A stretch of DNA of 64,000 bases from JAWPMT01 sp965229785 (lineage in GTDB: Bacteria > Bacteroidota > Bacteroidia > Cytophagales > Cyclobacteriaceae), in the NCBI GenBank assembly GCA_965229785.1, contig CBDDJS010000001.1, positions 1,302,001 to 1,366,000 of the forward strand, given 5' to 3'. The translations under genes were made by a program, and so were the position numbers. This document shows, in pieces, positions 27,145 to 35,533 of the stretch; the stretch's first letter is position 1, and every line of letters starts with the position of its first letter. The notes beneath the pieces are model-generated. The model was not told the DNA's origin and made no database searches. It was given only the letters and a program-made list of their open reading frames with translations.

Positions 27145-29144
27145 GGTCGGTTTAAAGGCAAGTGTAACGAAAACGTCGCACCATTCCCTATAATAGAGTT
27201 AACTTCTAATCGGCCATTATGTTCATCAATAAAACTGTGTGCGATGAATAAACCCAGTCCTGTGCCTTCTCCAGGGTTTTTTGTAGTAAAAAACGGGTCA
27301 CTGATCTTTGAAAGATTTTCTTCATCTATGCCATAGCCATTGTCTTTTATCGTGAGAACCACTTCATTTTGAATCTTTTGCGTGTGGATTTCTATCAGTG
27401 GTTGTGGTTGTTGTGATACGGCGTGGATAGCATTGGATAACAGGTTCATGCAAACCTGGTGCAGTTTAGATTCATTTCCCTGTACCAGTAAATTTTCGGA
27501 AGCATAATTTTTCACTAACTGAATATCCTTTGTTTTGCTGGATAAAATCACCAGACAATTTTCCGTGATGGCTGCTATATCACATGATTCTGTATTTTCC
27601 TGACCGCCCCGGCTAAAATTAGCGAGACTATTGACAATGGTGGAGGCTCTTGAAACACCCTCATTAACAATATCTATGAACCGACTGAGGGTAGAAGACT
27701 TATGTTCTGGAAATTCCTGATCCAGGATATTAGAGATGTTTAAGACACCATTCTCAATATAATTAAGCGGATTGTTGATCTCATGACCTATTCCGGCGGC
27801 CATTACACCCAAGGAAGCCATTTTTTCCGATTTGATCAACAAGTCCTGAGTTTGCCTGATTTCCTCATTTTTAGCTTCCAGAATCCGGTTTTGTTTTTTG
27901 TTTTTTCGCAAGAGGTAGAATAGCAGCAAGGCAACAGGTATAGCCACGATGATAACTGCCAGGTAGATTTTGTTGGCAAATTTTTGCTCTTTCAACGCCG
28001 CTTGTTGCTCCGTCAGCCGTATTCGGTCTTTTTCTTCCGATAACTTCAACGGAACCAACTCCAGATTTCGAACCATGATGTTTTTATAGATGGAATCCCG
28101 ATAAAGTACATAACTGGCTTGACTTTCAATAACTTCCTGATCCATGTCAAAGGCCCCGTATACTTCAGCATATAGTTGGAGGTTATTCAAAAACAACTGG
28201 CGCCAATTATAAGTAGCCGCCATGTCCTGACTTGCATCGAGGTAGCCTAAGCATTTTTCAAGGTTACCGAGTTCCAGACACAATTTGGAGAGATTGGTAT
28301 ATACATCGGCGATTCTCTTCTTATCATCAATACTCTCGCTAAGGGTAAGTGCCGTTTGATAATGATGATCCGCTGAGTCGTATCGTCCGAGCTTGCGATG
28401 CGCTTCACCCGCATAATTATGTGCCACGGATCCCCATACCCGGTTGTCAACCTCCAGTGAGATCCATTGAGCACTATCCAGGTATTGTAAAGCCAATGGG
28501 TAATTCCCTTCAATGAAATAGGATATTCCTATGCCATTGTAGGAATAGATTTGAACATTGATATTCTGATTTTCCTTGGCTACCTCCAGGCCCCTAAGTG
28601 AATAACTTCTTGCTTGTTTGTAGTCGCCTACCTGTTCAAATAGCAGTCCGATATTGTTCAAAACAATGGCTCTTCGGAGTTTCCCGCCATTGGCATCCAT
28701 GAGGTCAACAGCTTCAAGAAAGTACTGCATTGCCAGCTCGTAGCTACCAAGGTCGTAATTTTCGATACCCAGACCATTAAGGTTGGTGATCATCAATGAA
28801 GTATCTCCGAGTTCCTGGGCAATTTCTAAAGATCTCTCACTATAGGACAAGGAATTTTCGTAGTTGCCAAGATAATAATGTGCACTACCCATCAATCGAT
28901 AGGAAGAGGCTTGCAGTGCGATACTTTCCAGTTGCTTGGCAATTTCAAGTGCTTCGGTGGCAAAATTCAGCGCATCTTCCGGTTGACTCCATCGAAGACT
29001 CCTCGATAACTGATGGAGTACGTGGATCTTCGATTCTCCTTCACTGGTATCAAGCAGCGATTTGAGACTATCTATTTCCTGGCCGTAAGCCGACCATGAA
29101 AAAGATGCAACAATGAATAGGAGGAAGGTTATTCCTTTTCTCAT
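27141..29144 (-). CDS. TPR sensor histidine kinase, partner of the receiver protein
   Basis: About 667 residues from the ATG at 29144 (MRKGITFLLFIVASFSWSAYG, a clear signal peptide); ATGs at 29150 and 29171 are alternatives. A periplasmic region of about 360 residues is built from tetratricopeptide repeats (ALNFATEALEIAKQL, NSLSYSERSLEIAQEL, YELAMQYFLEAVDLM). One TM helix (YLAVIIVAIPVALLLFYLL) and a short coiled coil lead to the kinase: H-box MAAGIGHEINNPLNYIENG, N-box LHQVCMNLLSNAIHAV, G1 DNGYGIDEENL, F/G2 DPFFTTKNPGEGTGLGL. The phosphate goes to the coupled single receiver protein. The signal is unknown. Confidence 0.88.
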   Translation of the reverse strand: MRKGITFLLFIVASFSWSAYGQEIDSLKSLLDTSEGESKIHVLHQLSRSLRWSQPEDALNFATEALEIAKQLESIALQASSYRLMGSAHYYLGNYENSLSYSERSLEIAQELGDTSLMITNLNGLGIENYDLGSYELAMQYFLEAVDLMDANGGKLRRAIVLNNIGLLFEQVGDYKQARSYSLRGLEVAKENQNINVQIYSYNGIGISYFIEGNYPLALQYLDSAQWISLEVDNRVWGSVAHNYAGEAHRKLGRYDSADHHYQTALTLSESIDDKKRIADVYTNLSKLCLELGNLEKCLGYLDASQDMAATYNWRQLFLNNLQLYAEVYGAFDMDQEVIESQASYVLYRDSIYKNIMVRNLELVPLKLSEEKDRIRLTEQQAALKEQKFANKIYLAVIIVAIPVALLLFYLLRKNKKQNRILEAKNEEIRQTQDLLIKSEKMASLGVMAAGIGHEINNPLNYIENGVLNISNILDQEFPEHKSSTLSRFIDIVNEGVSRASTIVNSLANFSRGGQENTESCDIAAITENCLVILSSKTKDIQLVKNYASENLLVQGNESKLHQVCMNLLSNAIHAVSQQPQPLIEIHTQKIQNEVVLTIKDNGYGIDEENLSKISDPFFTTKNPGEGTGLGLFIAHSFIDEHNGRLEVNSIIGNGATFSLHLPLNRP

Positions 29145-29296
29145 GGACATACGAAGTAACCGATTTTCCAATATAAAAAAATAATGATTCCGGGCAACTA
29201 TGACCAGACATGAATGAACGAAACCTGCAAGTCAACCAATTCCGCTTTGTTTGAGTTTCAAAAACTTGCAATTTCTGCATTACCTTGCTTCAAATC

Positions 29297-29860
29297 ATGA
29301 CAGATATTTTTTTGCAATCGATTCGATTGATTGGTACATTCTCAGAAGACGAAACAGCGACCATCAAAAATTGTCTGACGCCCAAATTTTATAAAAAAGG
29401 AGAATTGCTGCTTGATCAGGGAGAGACCTGTCATTGTTTTTGGTTCCTTGAGGAGGGAAGTGCCTATTCCTTTTATCTCAATGAAGAATTGGACCAGGTA
29501 ACTACCGGTTTGTACGTGGCAGGAGATTGGCTGGTCGAGCAAAGCAGTTTTACCATGAGGGTGCCATCAAGAAATAAAATTGAAGCGTTTACGGATACCA
29601 TTGCTCACATCCTGACCATTCATGAACTTCATAAGCTTATTGGGCAATCTCAAACCTTTTTTCAATTGGGTAAAATTTTAGGAAATAGCGAACACGGAGT
29701 TTATCGTAAGGATCAGGGGCCGGACGATAGGTATTTGCAACTCTTGGAGCATCAGCCAGGCCTCTTGCAGCACTTTCCTTTAAAACACATTGCCTCTTAC
29801 CTTGGAATGACCCCTGAAACCCTCAGCAGGGTAAGAAAACGCATTTCGGGTATTTCTTGA
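29297..29860 (+). CDS. Crp/Fnr-family regulator with FNR-type recognition helix
   Basis: 187 residues from the ATG at 29297; an in-frame TTG 12 nt upstream is less likely. An N-terminal cyclic-nucleotide-binding-like beta-roll (FYKKGELLLDQGE, then FLEEGSAYSFYL) is followed by a dimer helix and a C-terminal HTH: PLKHIASYLGMTPETLSRVRKR. The recognition helix has E-x-x-S-R, the trio used by FNR-type proteins to read TTGAT half-sites. Cys occurs only at 26, 45 and 47, with no N-terminal four-Cys cluster, so an FNR-like iron-sulfur sensor is unlikely. A perfect TTGAT-N4-ATCAA site overlaps its stop codon. Confidence 0.85.
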   Translation: MTDIFLQSIRLIGTFSEDETATIKNCLTPKFYKKGELLLDQGETCHCFWFLEEGSAYSFYLNEELDQVTTGLYVAGDWLVEQSSFTMRVPSRNKIEAFTDTIAHILTIHELHKLIGQSQTFFQLGKILGNSEHGVYRKDQGPDDRYLQLLEHQPGLLQHFPLKHIASYLGMTPETLSRVRKRISGIS

Positions 29861-29870
29861 TTTGGATCAA
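29857..29870. promoter_or_regulatory. FNR-type binding site
   Basis: TTGATTTGGATCAA is a perfect TTGAT-N4-ATCAA palindrome. It overlaps the stop codon of the Crp/Fnr gene and lies upstream of the membrane-protein gene at 29925. Its centre (29863.5) is about 44 bp from the predicted transcription start, close to a class II activator position. Confidence 0.75.
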
Positions 29871-29893
29871 GGGCCAAAACTTTGTCCTGCCTC

Positions 29894-29901
29894 TAGGTTT
29901 G
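29894..29901 (+). promoter_or_regulatory. Bacteroidota -7 promoter element
   Basis: TAGGTTTG matches the Bacteroidota consensus TAnnTTTG exactly and lies 24 bp before the ATG at 29925. No well-spaced -33 TTG is present, as expected for an activator-dependent promoter served by the FNR-type site upstream. Confidence 0.6.
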
Positions 29902-29924
29902 CTTCAAACTAATTTTTTATCATA

Positions 29925-30569
29925 ATGATGGATAATAACTTAAGAAGCGCGGGGCTTTCCTTGCTGATAGGTTCTTTTCTGATGATTGTTACGATGGTCC
30001 TGCATCCTGTAGGAGGCGACTTTGAGCATTTGCTCGCTATCGTTAATATGGGGATCATTGCCCATGCCATTGCCTTGTTTTCGATTCCTTTTGTTGCTTA
30101 TGGATATTGGGGTATAATGACCCGGTTGAAAGAAGCTGTGTTTCTTTCCAGGGTAGGGTTTTCATTTATGAGCTTTGGATTGATTGCGGTTATGATCGCT
30201 GCAACATTGAACGGACTGGTACTCATGCAATTTGTGACTTCTTATGCGGAAGCTGATCCACAGGTCATTGCGAATTTGAAGCCTGTTTTTAGGTACAACC
30301 ACTTTTTTAACCTGGCAAATGACTACATTTTCATGACGGCCGTTGGCGTTTCGACTTTGTTTTGGTCAATTGCCTTAATCCAGACACGGAAATTTCCGGT
30401 TTGGGTGGGAGTTTTGGGAATTGCGCTGGTTGCTCTGGCATTTCTCACTGTAATCGCTGGACATGTTTACACGGATGTGTCCGGTTTCAGGATATTCATT
30501 TTTGGTACTACTGCCTGGACCATGGTCATGGGATGGTACTTAATGCGCAATAGCATAAATAACGCATAA
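29925..30569 (+). CDS. Six-helix membrane protein under likely FNR-type control
   Basis: 214 residues with about six transmembrane helices (AGLSLLIGSFLMIVTMVL, GIIAHAIALFSIPFVAYGYW, GFSFMSFGLIAVMIAATL, YIFMTAVGVSTLFWSIALI, WVGVLGIALVALAFLTVIAG, FRIFIFGTTAWTMVMGWYLM). The helices carry scattered His residues (HPVGG, AHAIAL, YNHFFNL, AGHVY) that could bind heme or metal, but there is no recognised motif. It is separated from the regulator gene by 64 bp containing a perfect FNR-type site and a -7 element, and is followed by a strong terminator. The family is not recognised beyond DUF4386-like appearance. Confidence 0.7.
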   Translation: MMDNNLRSAGLSLLIGSFLMIVTMVLHPVGGDFEHLLAIVNMGIIAHAIALFSIPFVAYGYWGIMTRLKEAVFLSRVGFSFMSFGLIAVMIAATLNGLVLMQFVTSYAEADPQVIANLKPVFRYNHFFNLANDYIFMTAVGVSTLFWSIALIQTRKFPVWVGVLGIALVALAFLTVIAGHVYTDVSGFRIFIFGTTAWTMVMGWYLMRNSINNA

Positions 30570-30582
30570 TGATTCCGTTATA

Positions 30583-30609
30583 CCCCGATTGTTAGGAGTC
30601 GGGGTTTTT
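30583..30609 (+). terminator. Rho-independent terminator
   Basis: CCCCGA (30583-30588) and TCGGGG (30599-30604) form a perfect 6-bp GC-rich stem with a 10-nt loop followed by TTTTT. It ends the + strand membrane-protein unit just before the convergent SRPBCC gene. Confidence 0.8.
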
Positions 30610-30636
30610 CATATATCAAGTGATCGTTTTAAATGA

Positions 30637-31152
30637 TTAACCCGCCGTTTCCAGAATTTCTTGATTTCGTCGTTCCAATTTCAGGATCTGACGTGTAGAC
30701 CAACGCTGGAACCTACTCCAAAATAGTCGTTGCGACCAGGACCAGAATTTGAAGATCCAGGGTTTGACATAGGCACTAAGTGCACATTTTACTTTGGTTC
30801 CCTGGTTGGTTTTTTCTGTCCAGAATTCTAGCCGGAAGGGCCGGATCCATTGAAAATGAAGGGCGTAGCTACCGTAGAAGTATTGGAGGTCTCGATAATT
30901 CTCCTGGATTCTAACGAGTTCTCCCGGAAAATTGACGAAAGGGCCGGTGTGGTTCGTCAATACACCTTCTTGGAAGCCGTTTGTATCAGACTCATCAGTA
31001 GCATAAAACTCCACTTTGTATGGCCATACCTGCGTATCAGTAAAGGTTCGAGTATCATTGAACCACTGCCATACAGAAGCTTCGGACGCCTGAAGGTCAA
31101 ACTCGAAATAATGGACGTGCTTTTGAAAGCCTGGGGGTATCGGTTGAATCAT
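30637..31152 (-). CDS. SRPBCC (START-like) family protein
   Basis: 171 residues. It opens with HVHYFEFDLQASEASVWQWFND and continues through alternating beta-strands (KVEFYATDES, FRLEFWTEK, TKVKCALSAYVKPW) to a long aromatic/basic C-terminal helix (FKFWSWSQRLFWSRFQRW), as in polyketide-cyclase/START-like folds with a hydrophobic ligand pocket. It is the last gene of a three-gene operon with an FAD oxidoreductase and a small membrane protein, spaced 2 bp from its neighbour. The ligand is unknown. Confidence 0.75.
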   Translation of the reverse strand: MIQPIPPGFQKHVHYFEFDLQASEASVWQWFNDTRTFTDTQVWPYKVEFYATDESDTNGFQEGVLTNHTGPFVNFPGELVRIQENYRDLQYFYGSYALHFQWIRPFRLEFWTEKTNQGTKVKCALSAYVKPWIFKFWSWSQRLFWSRFQRWSTRQILKLERRNQEILETAG

Positions 31153-31154
31153 TT

Positions 31155-31466
31155 TTAGATTGATTTAAGAGGATTTGATGAAGGATTTGCTTTTCTGGAG
31201 CTACCCAGATAAAAGGTCATAAAAGCAATGCCGGCATACGATACTTTGATGTTGCCAAAAGTGTACTCATAAGTGCTGGCAATCAGAAAATTGTGGTAAT
31301 TACTGTGACCCATACTGGCTAATTGGGTGGCGCTTAATGATATGCCGTGGTGAATTTTTCCGAAATCAGCTGAAACTTGCTCTAAGTACCGCCTTTCACC
31401 TGGATTACCAAAGATGAGTGCTAGGAGGACAAAGGCTAACGCAAACGCGACTTTTCTTCTGCTCAT
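31155..31466 (-). CDS. Small membrane-anchored protein (DUF4359-like)
   Basis: 103 residues: a basic start (MSRRK), one hydrophobic helix (VAFALAFVLLALIFG), then NPGERRYLEQVSADF, which recalls the NP-x-x-x-Y/L motif of DUF4359 proteins, and a second hydrophobic stretch (VSYAGIAFMTFYLG). Its start overlaps the stop of the FAD oxidoreductase gene by one base (TAATG) and its stop lies 2 bp before the SRPBCC gene, so it is translationally coupled to both. The family assignment is tentative. Confidence 0.6.
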   Translation of the reverse strand: MSRRKVAFALAFVLLALIFGNPGERRYLEQVSADFGKIHHGISLSATQLASMGHSNYHNFLIASTYEYTFGNIKVSYAGIAFMTFYLGSSRKANPSSNPLKSI

Positions 31467-32725
31467 TACATCGGGATCAATTCCTGATTGATGGCTGCCC
31501 GGGCCGCTTTTGCTGCATTTTCCCCGGAAATCATCGCTGCATTCAGTGAGCCATTCAATTGATGATCACCAGCGACAGCTATCCTTTCCGTAAGTAAACT
31601 TTCCCGGCTTTCGCGACTGTACTGCAAATCTTGTAATTTGGGTAGTGCCGTACTGATGGGATAATGTTTCAGGAATTGAACTTTCGAAATTCCGAAGATC
31701 AATTTCAATTCCTTCGTCACCTGCTCAATGAGTGCTTCAGGACTAAACTCATGTGATTTTACGACGGTGACCGAAAGCAGGTCTTTATTTCCCTGATGAT
31801 GGTTTTCAATGCTGGTGGGGTAGAATATGTTATTTACATAACTGCCTTCATGCCTGCTCAGACCGATTACTGGATCTTTAATCACGCGATCTCCTGTTTT
31901 AAAGTAGAGGTTATCGCAAGACTTCCATTCTAGAGAACTGACAAAATGGGGAAGGAGTGGCCCTGGATTGGTGGCAATGATCGTGAAATCGCTTTCCAAT
32001 TGTTCTCCATTATTCAAAGTGATTGTTCCGGATTCGACCTTTTCCACTTGGCAAGAAAATCGAAATTCAGTTTTTGAGAGTTGGGATTTCAATTGCTCAC
32101 TAATCGCACCAATTCCGGCTTTCGGTACCATAGCCCGACCTTTTCCGAATAGTTTGTATACGTATTCGAACATGCGGCTGGAGGTAAGTAAATCTGGCTC
32201 CAGGTAAATCCCGCTAAAGAACGGGCGAAAGAAGGATTGGATGATCTTATCCGAAAATCCATAATCCTTTAAATAGTCGAGCGTCGTTTGTTCCTTGCGA
32301 TCGAATACGGCATCCAGCTCCAGATTTTTCAGGTCTTTGTTTAACTGGAAGACCTTCCATTTGTCAGAGAGTGAGCCAGCAGAGGAGGTCAGAGTTGGAA
32401 GGAGGTATTTGGATTCGCGAAGTGGGTCGCCAAAATGCTCTCCTTTCCCATGAGAGAAGAGCACGGCTCCGGAACTCAACGGCTGCAGATTCAAACTTTC
32501 ATAATCCAGGTATTCCTGGGCCTTTGGGTAGGCTTCCAATAAAACCTGAAACCCACGATCCAATCGATAACCTTCGATCTCGTCAGTTTGGACCCTTCCG
32601 CCAACTGCCTTATCCTTTTCAAGAATAACCGGACGAAATCCTTCTTTTTCGAGGTTGATCGCGGCAATCAAACCACTGATTCCGGCACCAATGATATGGA
32701 CCTTATGTGCTTCTGATGAACTCAT
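31466..32725 (-). CDS. NAD(P)/FAD-dependent oxidoreductase (amine-oxidase/desaturase type)
   Basis: 419 residues. N-terminal dinucleotide-binding motif HIIGAGISGLIAAINLEKEG followed by VILEKDKAVGGRVQTDE, the GG-doublet of the amine oxidase/protoporphyrinogen oxidase/phytoene desaturase superfamily. DRGFQVLLEAYP follows. The C-terminal FAD motif is IAVAGDHQLNGSLNAAMISGENAA. It oxidises a C-N or C-C bond in a hydrophobic or amine substrate; which one is not evident. It is first in an operon with the DUF4359-like and SRPBCC genes and diverges from the DUF6992 gene at 32767. Confidence 0.85.
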   Translation of the reverse strand: MSSSEAHKVHIIGAGISGLIAAINLEKEGFRPVILEKDKAVGGRVQTDEIEGYRLDRGFQVLLEAYPKAQEYLDYESLNLQPLSSGAVLFSHGKGEHFGDPLRESKYLLPTLTSSAGSLSDKWKVFQLNKDLKNLELDAVFDRKEQTTLDYLKDYGFSDKIIQSFFRPFFSGIYLEPDLLTSSRMFEYVYKLFGKGRAMVPKAGIGAISEQLKSQLSKTEFRFSCQVEKVESGTITLNNGEQLESDFTIIATNPGPLLPHFVSSLEWKSCDNLYFKTGDRVIKDPVIGLSRHEGSYVNNIFYPTSIENHHQGNKDLLSVTVVKSHEFSPEALIEQVTKELKLIFGISKVQFLKHYPISTALPKLQDLQYSRESRESLLTERIAVAGDHQLNGSLNAAMISGENAAKAARAAINQELIPM

Positions 32726-32766
32726 ATGGAAATAACTAAATAGTGCCTGATGTGTTTAATGAATTG

Positions 32767-33354
32767 ATGAATAAACGGTTATTACTTTTTCATGCGGCTT
32801 TTTTGATGGCTTGGCTAAGTTGGTCGCAGCCACTGGAAGCATTCAATTCACAGCGACTGGAACTCAACCAAAAAGGTATGATTGTTCTGGGAACCTGGGC
32901 GATCGCAAATATGGCATCGAGTCCTGTCTTAGCTTCTAGAGCCGAAGGTTCAAGGAAATACTTTCATCAAATGAATGGCTTCTGGAATACCGTGAATCTA
33001 ACTTTAGCAGGAATTGGGTATTATACGTCAGCAACCACGGATCCTGCATTGCTGACACTTGGTGAATCCATTAAAGCGCAGCATGCAATGGAAAAAATCC
33101 TGCTTTTGAATGCAGGCCTGGATTTGGCATATATGATCGGGGGATTGTATTTGCAGCAACGGGCAAAAAGAAGTGCCAATCATGGCGACCGATTGAAAGG
33201 ATTTGGACAATCACTCGTATGGCAGGGAGGCTTTTTATTGCTATTCGATGTAGGGTTCTATCTGTTACAATCAAATCATGGAAAACAAATTCTCAACTTT
33301 GTGGATCAATTGGCAATTGGCCCCGCAGGGCTTCGATTCACTTTTTATCTGTAA
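32767..33354 (+). CDS. DUF6992-like membrane protein
   Basis: 195 residues from the ATG at 32767, which gives a signal-anchor start (MNKRLLLFHAAFLMAWLSWS); the in-frame GTG at 32743 lies in the promoter zone of the divergent operon and is less likely. The pattern QRLELNQKGMIVLGTWAIANMASS, then FWNTVNLTLAGIGYY and LLLNAGLDLAYMIGGLYL, with about four membrane helices, matches the Bacteroidota DUF6992 family. Function unknown. Confidence 0.75.
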   Translation: MNKRLLLFHAAFLMAWLSWSQPLEAFNSQRLELNQKGMIVLGTWAIANMASSPVLASRAEGSRKYFHQMNGFWNTVNLTLAGIGYYTSATTDPALLTLGESIKAQHAMEKILLLNAGLDLAYMIGGLYLQQRAKRSANHGDRLKGFGQSLVWQGGFLLLFDVGFYLLQSNHGKQILNFVDQLAIGPAGLRFTFYL

Positions 33355-33374
33355 GCATGCATTAATGGCTGACA

Positions 33375-33752
33375 TTATCCTTGATTCGCAACATAGACGT
33401 GTTTAATCAGATCGTCCATGGTCACGTAATCAAGTGATTTTTCATGTGTCGCTTCAGGAATGATCAGCGGAGCGACTCCAGCAGCCAAAGCTTCTTTCCA
33501 TCGGGTGACGCAAAGGCACCATTTATCTCCGGGCTTCAATCCCGGGAATTGGTAATGTGGGAGTGGGGTCGAGAGATCGTTCCCTTGAGACTTGGTAAAT
33601 GCCAGGAAATCTTCAGTCATTATTGCACAAACAGTATGTGTGCCCTGGTCCATGGCATCTGTATTACAACACCCATCACGAAAGAAACCAGCCATTGGAG
33701 CCTTACTGCAAGTCAGGAGTTTTTCTCCGAATATGTTTTTCGCATTTTCCAT
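33375..33752 (-). CDS. DUF2237 family protein
   Basis: 125 residues with the compact conserved core of DUF2237: PMAGFFRDGCCNT, DQGTHTVCAIMTEDFLAFT, LKPGDKWCLCVTRWKEA, and EATHEKSLDYV near the end. Conserved Cys (CC, VC, WCLC) hint at metal binding or redox roles; the biochemical function is unknown. Cytoplasmic, single gene, convergent with the DUF6992 gene. Confidence 0.85.
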   Translation of the reverse strand: MENAKNIFGEKLLTCSKAPMAGFFRDGCCNTDAMDQGTHTVCAIMTEDFLAFTKSQGNDLSTPLPHYQFPGLKPGDKWCLCVTRWKEALAAGVAPLIIPEATHEKSLDYVTMDDLIKHVYVANQG

Positions 33753-33847
33753 GAACAGGACAACTGATCCGATTTCGACCTTGTTTCACCTTTATTGAAA
33801 ATTTTTAACTGTTTTTAATTTTCTAAGTTATTCCAGGAAAAGTATCT

Positions 33848-34375
33848 ATGATTCATTTGATGTTTTCCTTGTTGCTCATGTTAGATACGTCTTTCAAGAT
33901 CAATTTTACGAAAGAAGCTCTGCCCGATTGGTATATCATCGATGATGGCGTCATGGGAGGCTTATCAAAGGGTCATGCAGTTTTTACGGAAGGGGGCTTG
34001 TTGTTTTATGGACAGGTTTCACTGGAAAATAATGGTGGGTTTACTTCTCTGAGAGCTCCTTACGGAGATTATGACCTTGGCCGTTTTACTCAAGTGACCA
34101 TTAAGTATCGAAGCAAAGGAGTGAAAATGGCCCTACAACTGGAAAACGACCGTAGATTCTATTACCCAAACTTCAAGCTTAAACTACCAAACCGTGAAAG
34201 TTGGGGAACCGAGACTTATTTACTTGAGGATGTTCTCCAATACCGTATGGGTTATGCTACGGGGAATAAGATGGAGGTCACGGATCAGTCTGAGATCATT
34301 CGCCTGGGTTTCATTACGGACGAAAAGAAAACTGGAACTTTTGAGTTTGAGGTAGCTTATTTGGAATTCGAGTAA
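33848..34375 (+). CDS. CIA30-family (complex I intermediate-associated 30-like) protein
   Basis: 175 residues. Core motifs of the NDUFAF1/CIA30 beta-sandwich: WYIIDDGVMGGLSKG (about 27-41), LLFYGQVSLENNGGFTSLR, and a C-terminal IIRLGFITDEKKTGTFEFEV. A short hydrophobic N-terminus (IHLMFSLLLML) could be a signal sequence. Bacterial members are often solitary and may bind carbohydrates or assist envelope complexes; the role here is unknown. Convergent with the LLM oxidoreductase. Confidence 0.85.
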   Translation: MIHLMFSLLLMLDTSFKINFTKEALPDWYIIDDGVMGGLSKGHAVFTEGGLLFYGQVSLENNGGFTSLRAPYGDYDLGRFTQVTIKYRSKGVKMALQLENDRRFYYPNFKLKLPNRESWGTETYLLEDVLQYRMGYATGNKMEVTDQSEIIRLGFITDEKKTGTFEFEVAYLEFE

Positions 34376-34410
34376 AGCGCACCAAACCAATAGTGCGCTT
34401 TTCAAATTGA

Positions 34411-35445
34411 TCAATTCAACAACTGTCGAACAGTAGGAATCACTTCCTGACCGATTAACTGAATCGCTCCCATGTACTGTTCGTGTGACAATAACGGATT
34501 GTCCATTTGGAATGTGAACCGATTGATGCCACCTAACACTTCGGCATGTTTGACGATCTTTTCAGCTACATATTGCGGATTTCCCACTACTAATGCGCCC
34601 TCATCTCCTGCCTGAGCATCAAACCCAATGCGGGTCACTGGCGGCCAGCCTCTTTCTCTTCCAATTTTGTTGAACATCTTGGCGTAGCCAGGGTAATAAG
34701 TATCCAGTGCCTTTTGTTTTTCCTCACCAACAAATCCAAGCGAATGCAAATTAACTTCCATATCACCTTCGGGATGATTATTGGCTAAATACGTTTCACG
34801 ATACAAGTCCACCAGAGGCTTGAATCGCTCCGTATCCCCGCCGATGATTGCTACCGTAAGCGGAAGACCCATTTCACCTGCGCGTATAAAAGAGGCCGGT
34901 GTGCCCCCCACGCCACGAATGATGGGTATCTTCTCTTGTAAGGGCCTTGGATATACGGGCTGATTGTTCAATGGTGCCCTGAATTTACCATTCCAGGTCA
35001 CAAATTCCTGATCTCGGATTTGTAATAGTAATGCTAGTTTTTCCTCGAAGAGATCTGAATAATCCAATGTTTCAAACCCAAAAAGTGGAAATGAGTCAAT
35101 AAATGAGCCTCTGCCCACTACGATTTCTGCGCGTCCTTTTGAAATCAGATCCAACGTCGCAAAGTTTTGAAAAACCCTCACCGGATCCGCCGAACTCAAT
35201 ACCGTTACCGCGCTCCCGAGTTTGATGCGTTCGGTCTGTGCTGCTGCAGCTCCCAGAATGACTGTATTGGCGGAATCAAGGAAGTCTTTGCGATAATGTT
35301 CCCCGATAGCAAAACTATCAAGCCCCATTTCATCGGCATATTTGATTCTCACCAATAAGTTATCGATATCCTTCACCGGATCAGTATAATTTCCTGTTTC
35401 TGGATTGAGGGTGGCAGCGGCGAAGCTGTCTATTCCAATTTCCAT
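34411..35445 (-). CDS. LLM-class (luciferase-like) flavin-dependent oxidoreductase
   Basis: 344 residues, FMN-dependent bacterial luciferase-like TIM barrel. Motifs: MEIGIDSFAA, YADEMGLDSFAIGEHYRKDF, RIKLGSAVTVLSSADPVRVFQNFATLDLIS, GRAEIVVGRGSF, and GNPQYVAEKIVKHAE late in the chain. It would catalyse F420- or FMN-coupled oxygenation or reduction of an unknown substrate. A strong AGGAGG Shine-Dalgarno lies 7 nt upstream of the start, uncommon in this phylum. Monocistronic. Confidence 0.88.
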   Translation of the reverse strand: MEIGIDSFAAATLNPETGNYTDPVKDIDNLLVRIKYADEMGLDSFAIGEHYRKDFLDSANTVILGAAAAQTERIKLGSAVTVLSSADPVRVFQNFATLDLISKGRAEIVVGRGSFIDSFPLFGFETLDYSDLFEEKLALLLQIRDQEFVTWNGKFRAPLNNQPVYPRPLQEKIPIIRGVGGTPASFIRAGEMGLPLTVAIIGGDTERFKPLVDLYRETYLANNHPEGDMEVNLHSLGFVGEEKQKALDTYYPGYAKMFNKIGRERGWPPVTRIGFDAQAGDEGALVVGNPQYVAEKIVKHAEVLGGINRFTFQMDNPLLSHEQYMGAIQLIGQEVIPTVRQLLN

Positions 35446-35452
35446 GATTTTA

Positions 35453-35458
35453 CCTCCT
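35453..35458 (-). promoter_or_regulatory. Strong Shine-Dalgarno before the LLM gene
   Basis: On the minus strand AGGAGG occupies 35458-35453, seven bases from the ATG at 35445. Most genes in the window show no such site, so it confirms this start and stands out in a Bacteroidota genome. Confidence 0.6.
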
Positions 35459-35533
35459 AAGTGTATATTCAGTTAGGGTAAATCAATTATGGGGGAATTT
35501 GGTTCCCCTGGTCCATTTAGAGCCTACTTGGGT

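Noticed and set aside
29068..29280. Minus-strand frame at the kinase start
   Set aside because: It overlaps the kinase signal peptide in another frame and the divergent promoter; no coding character.
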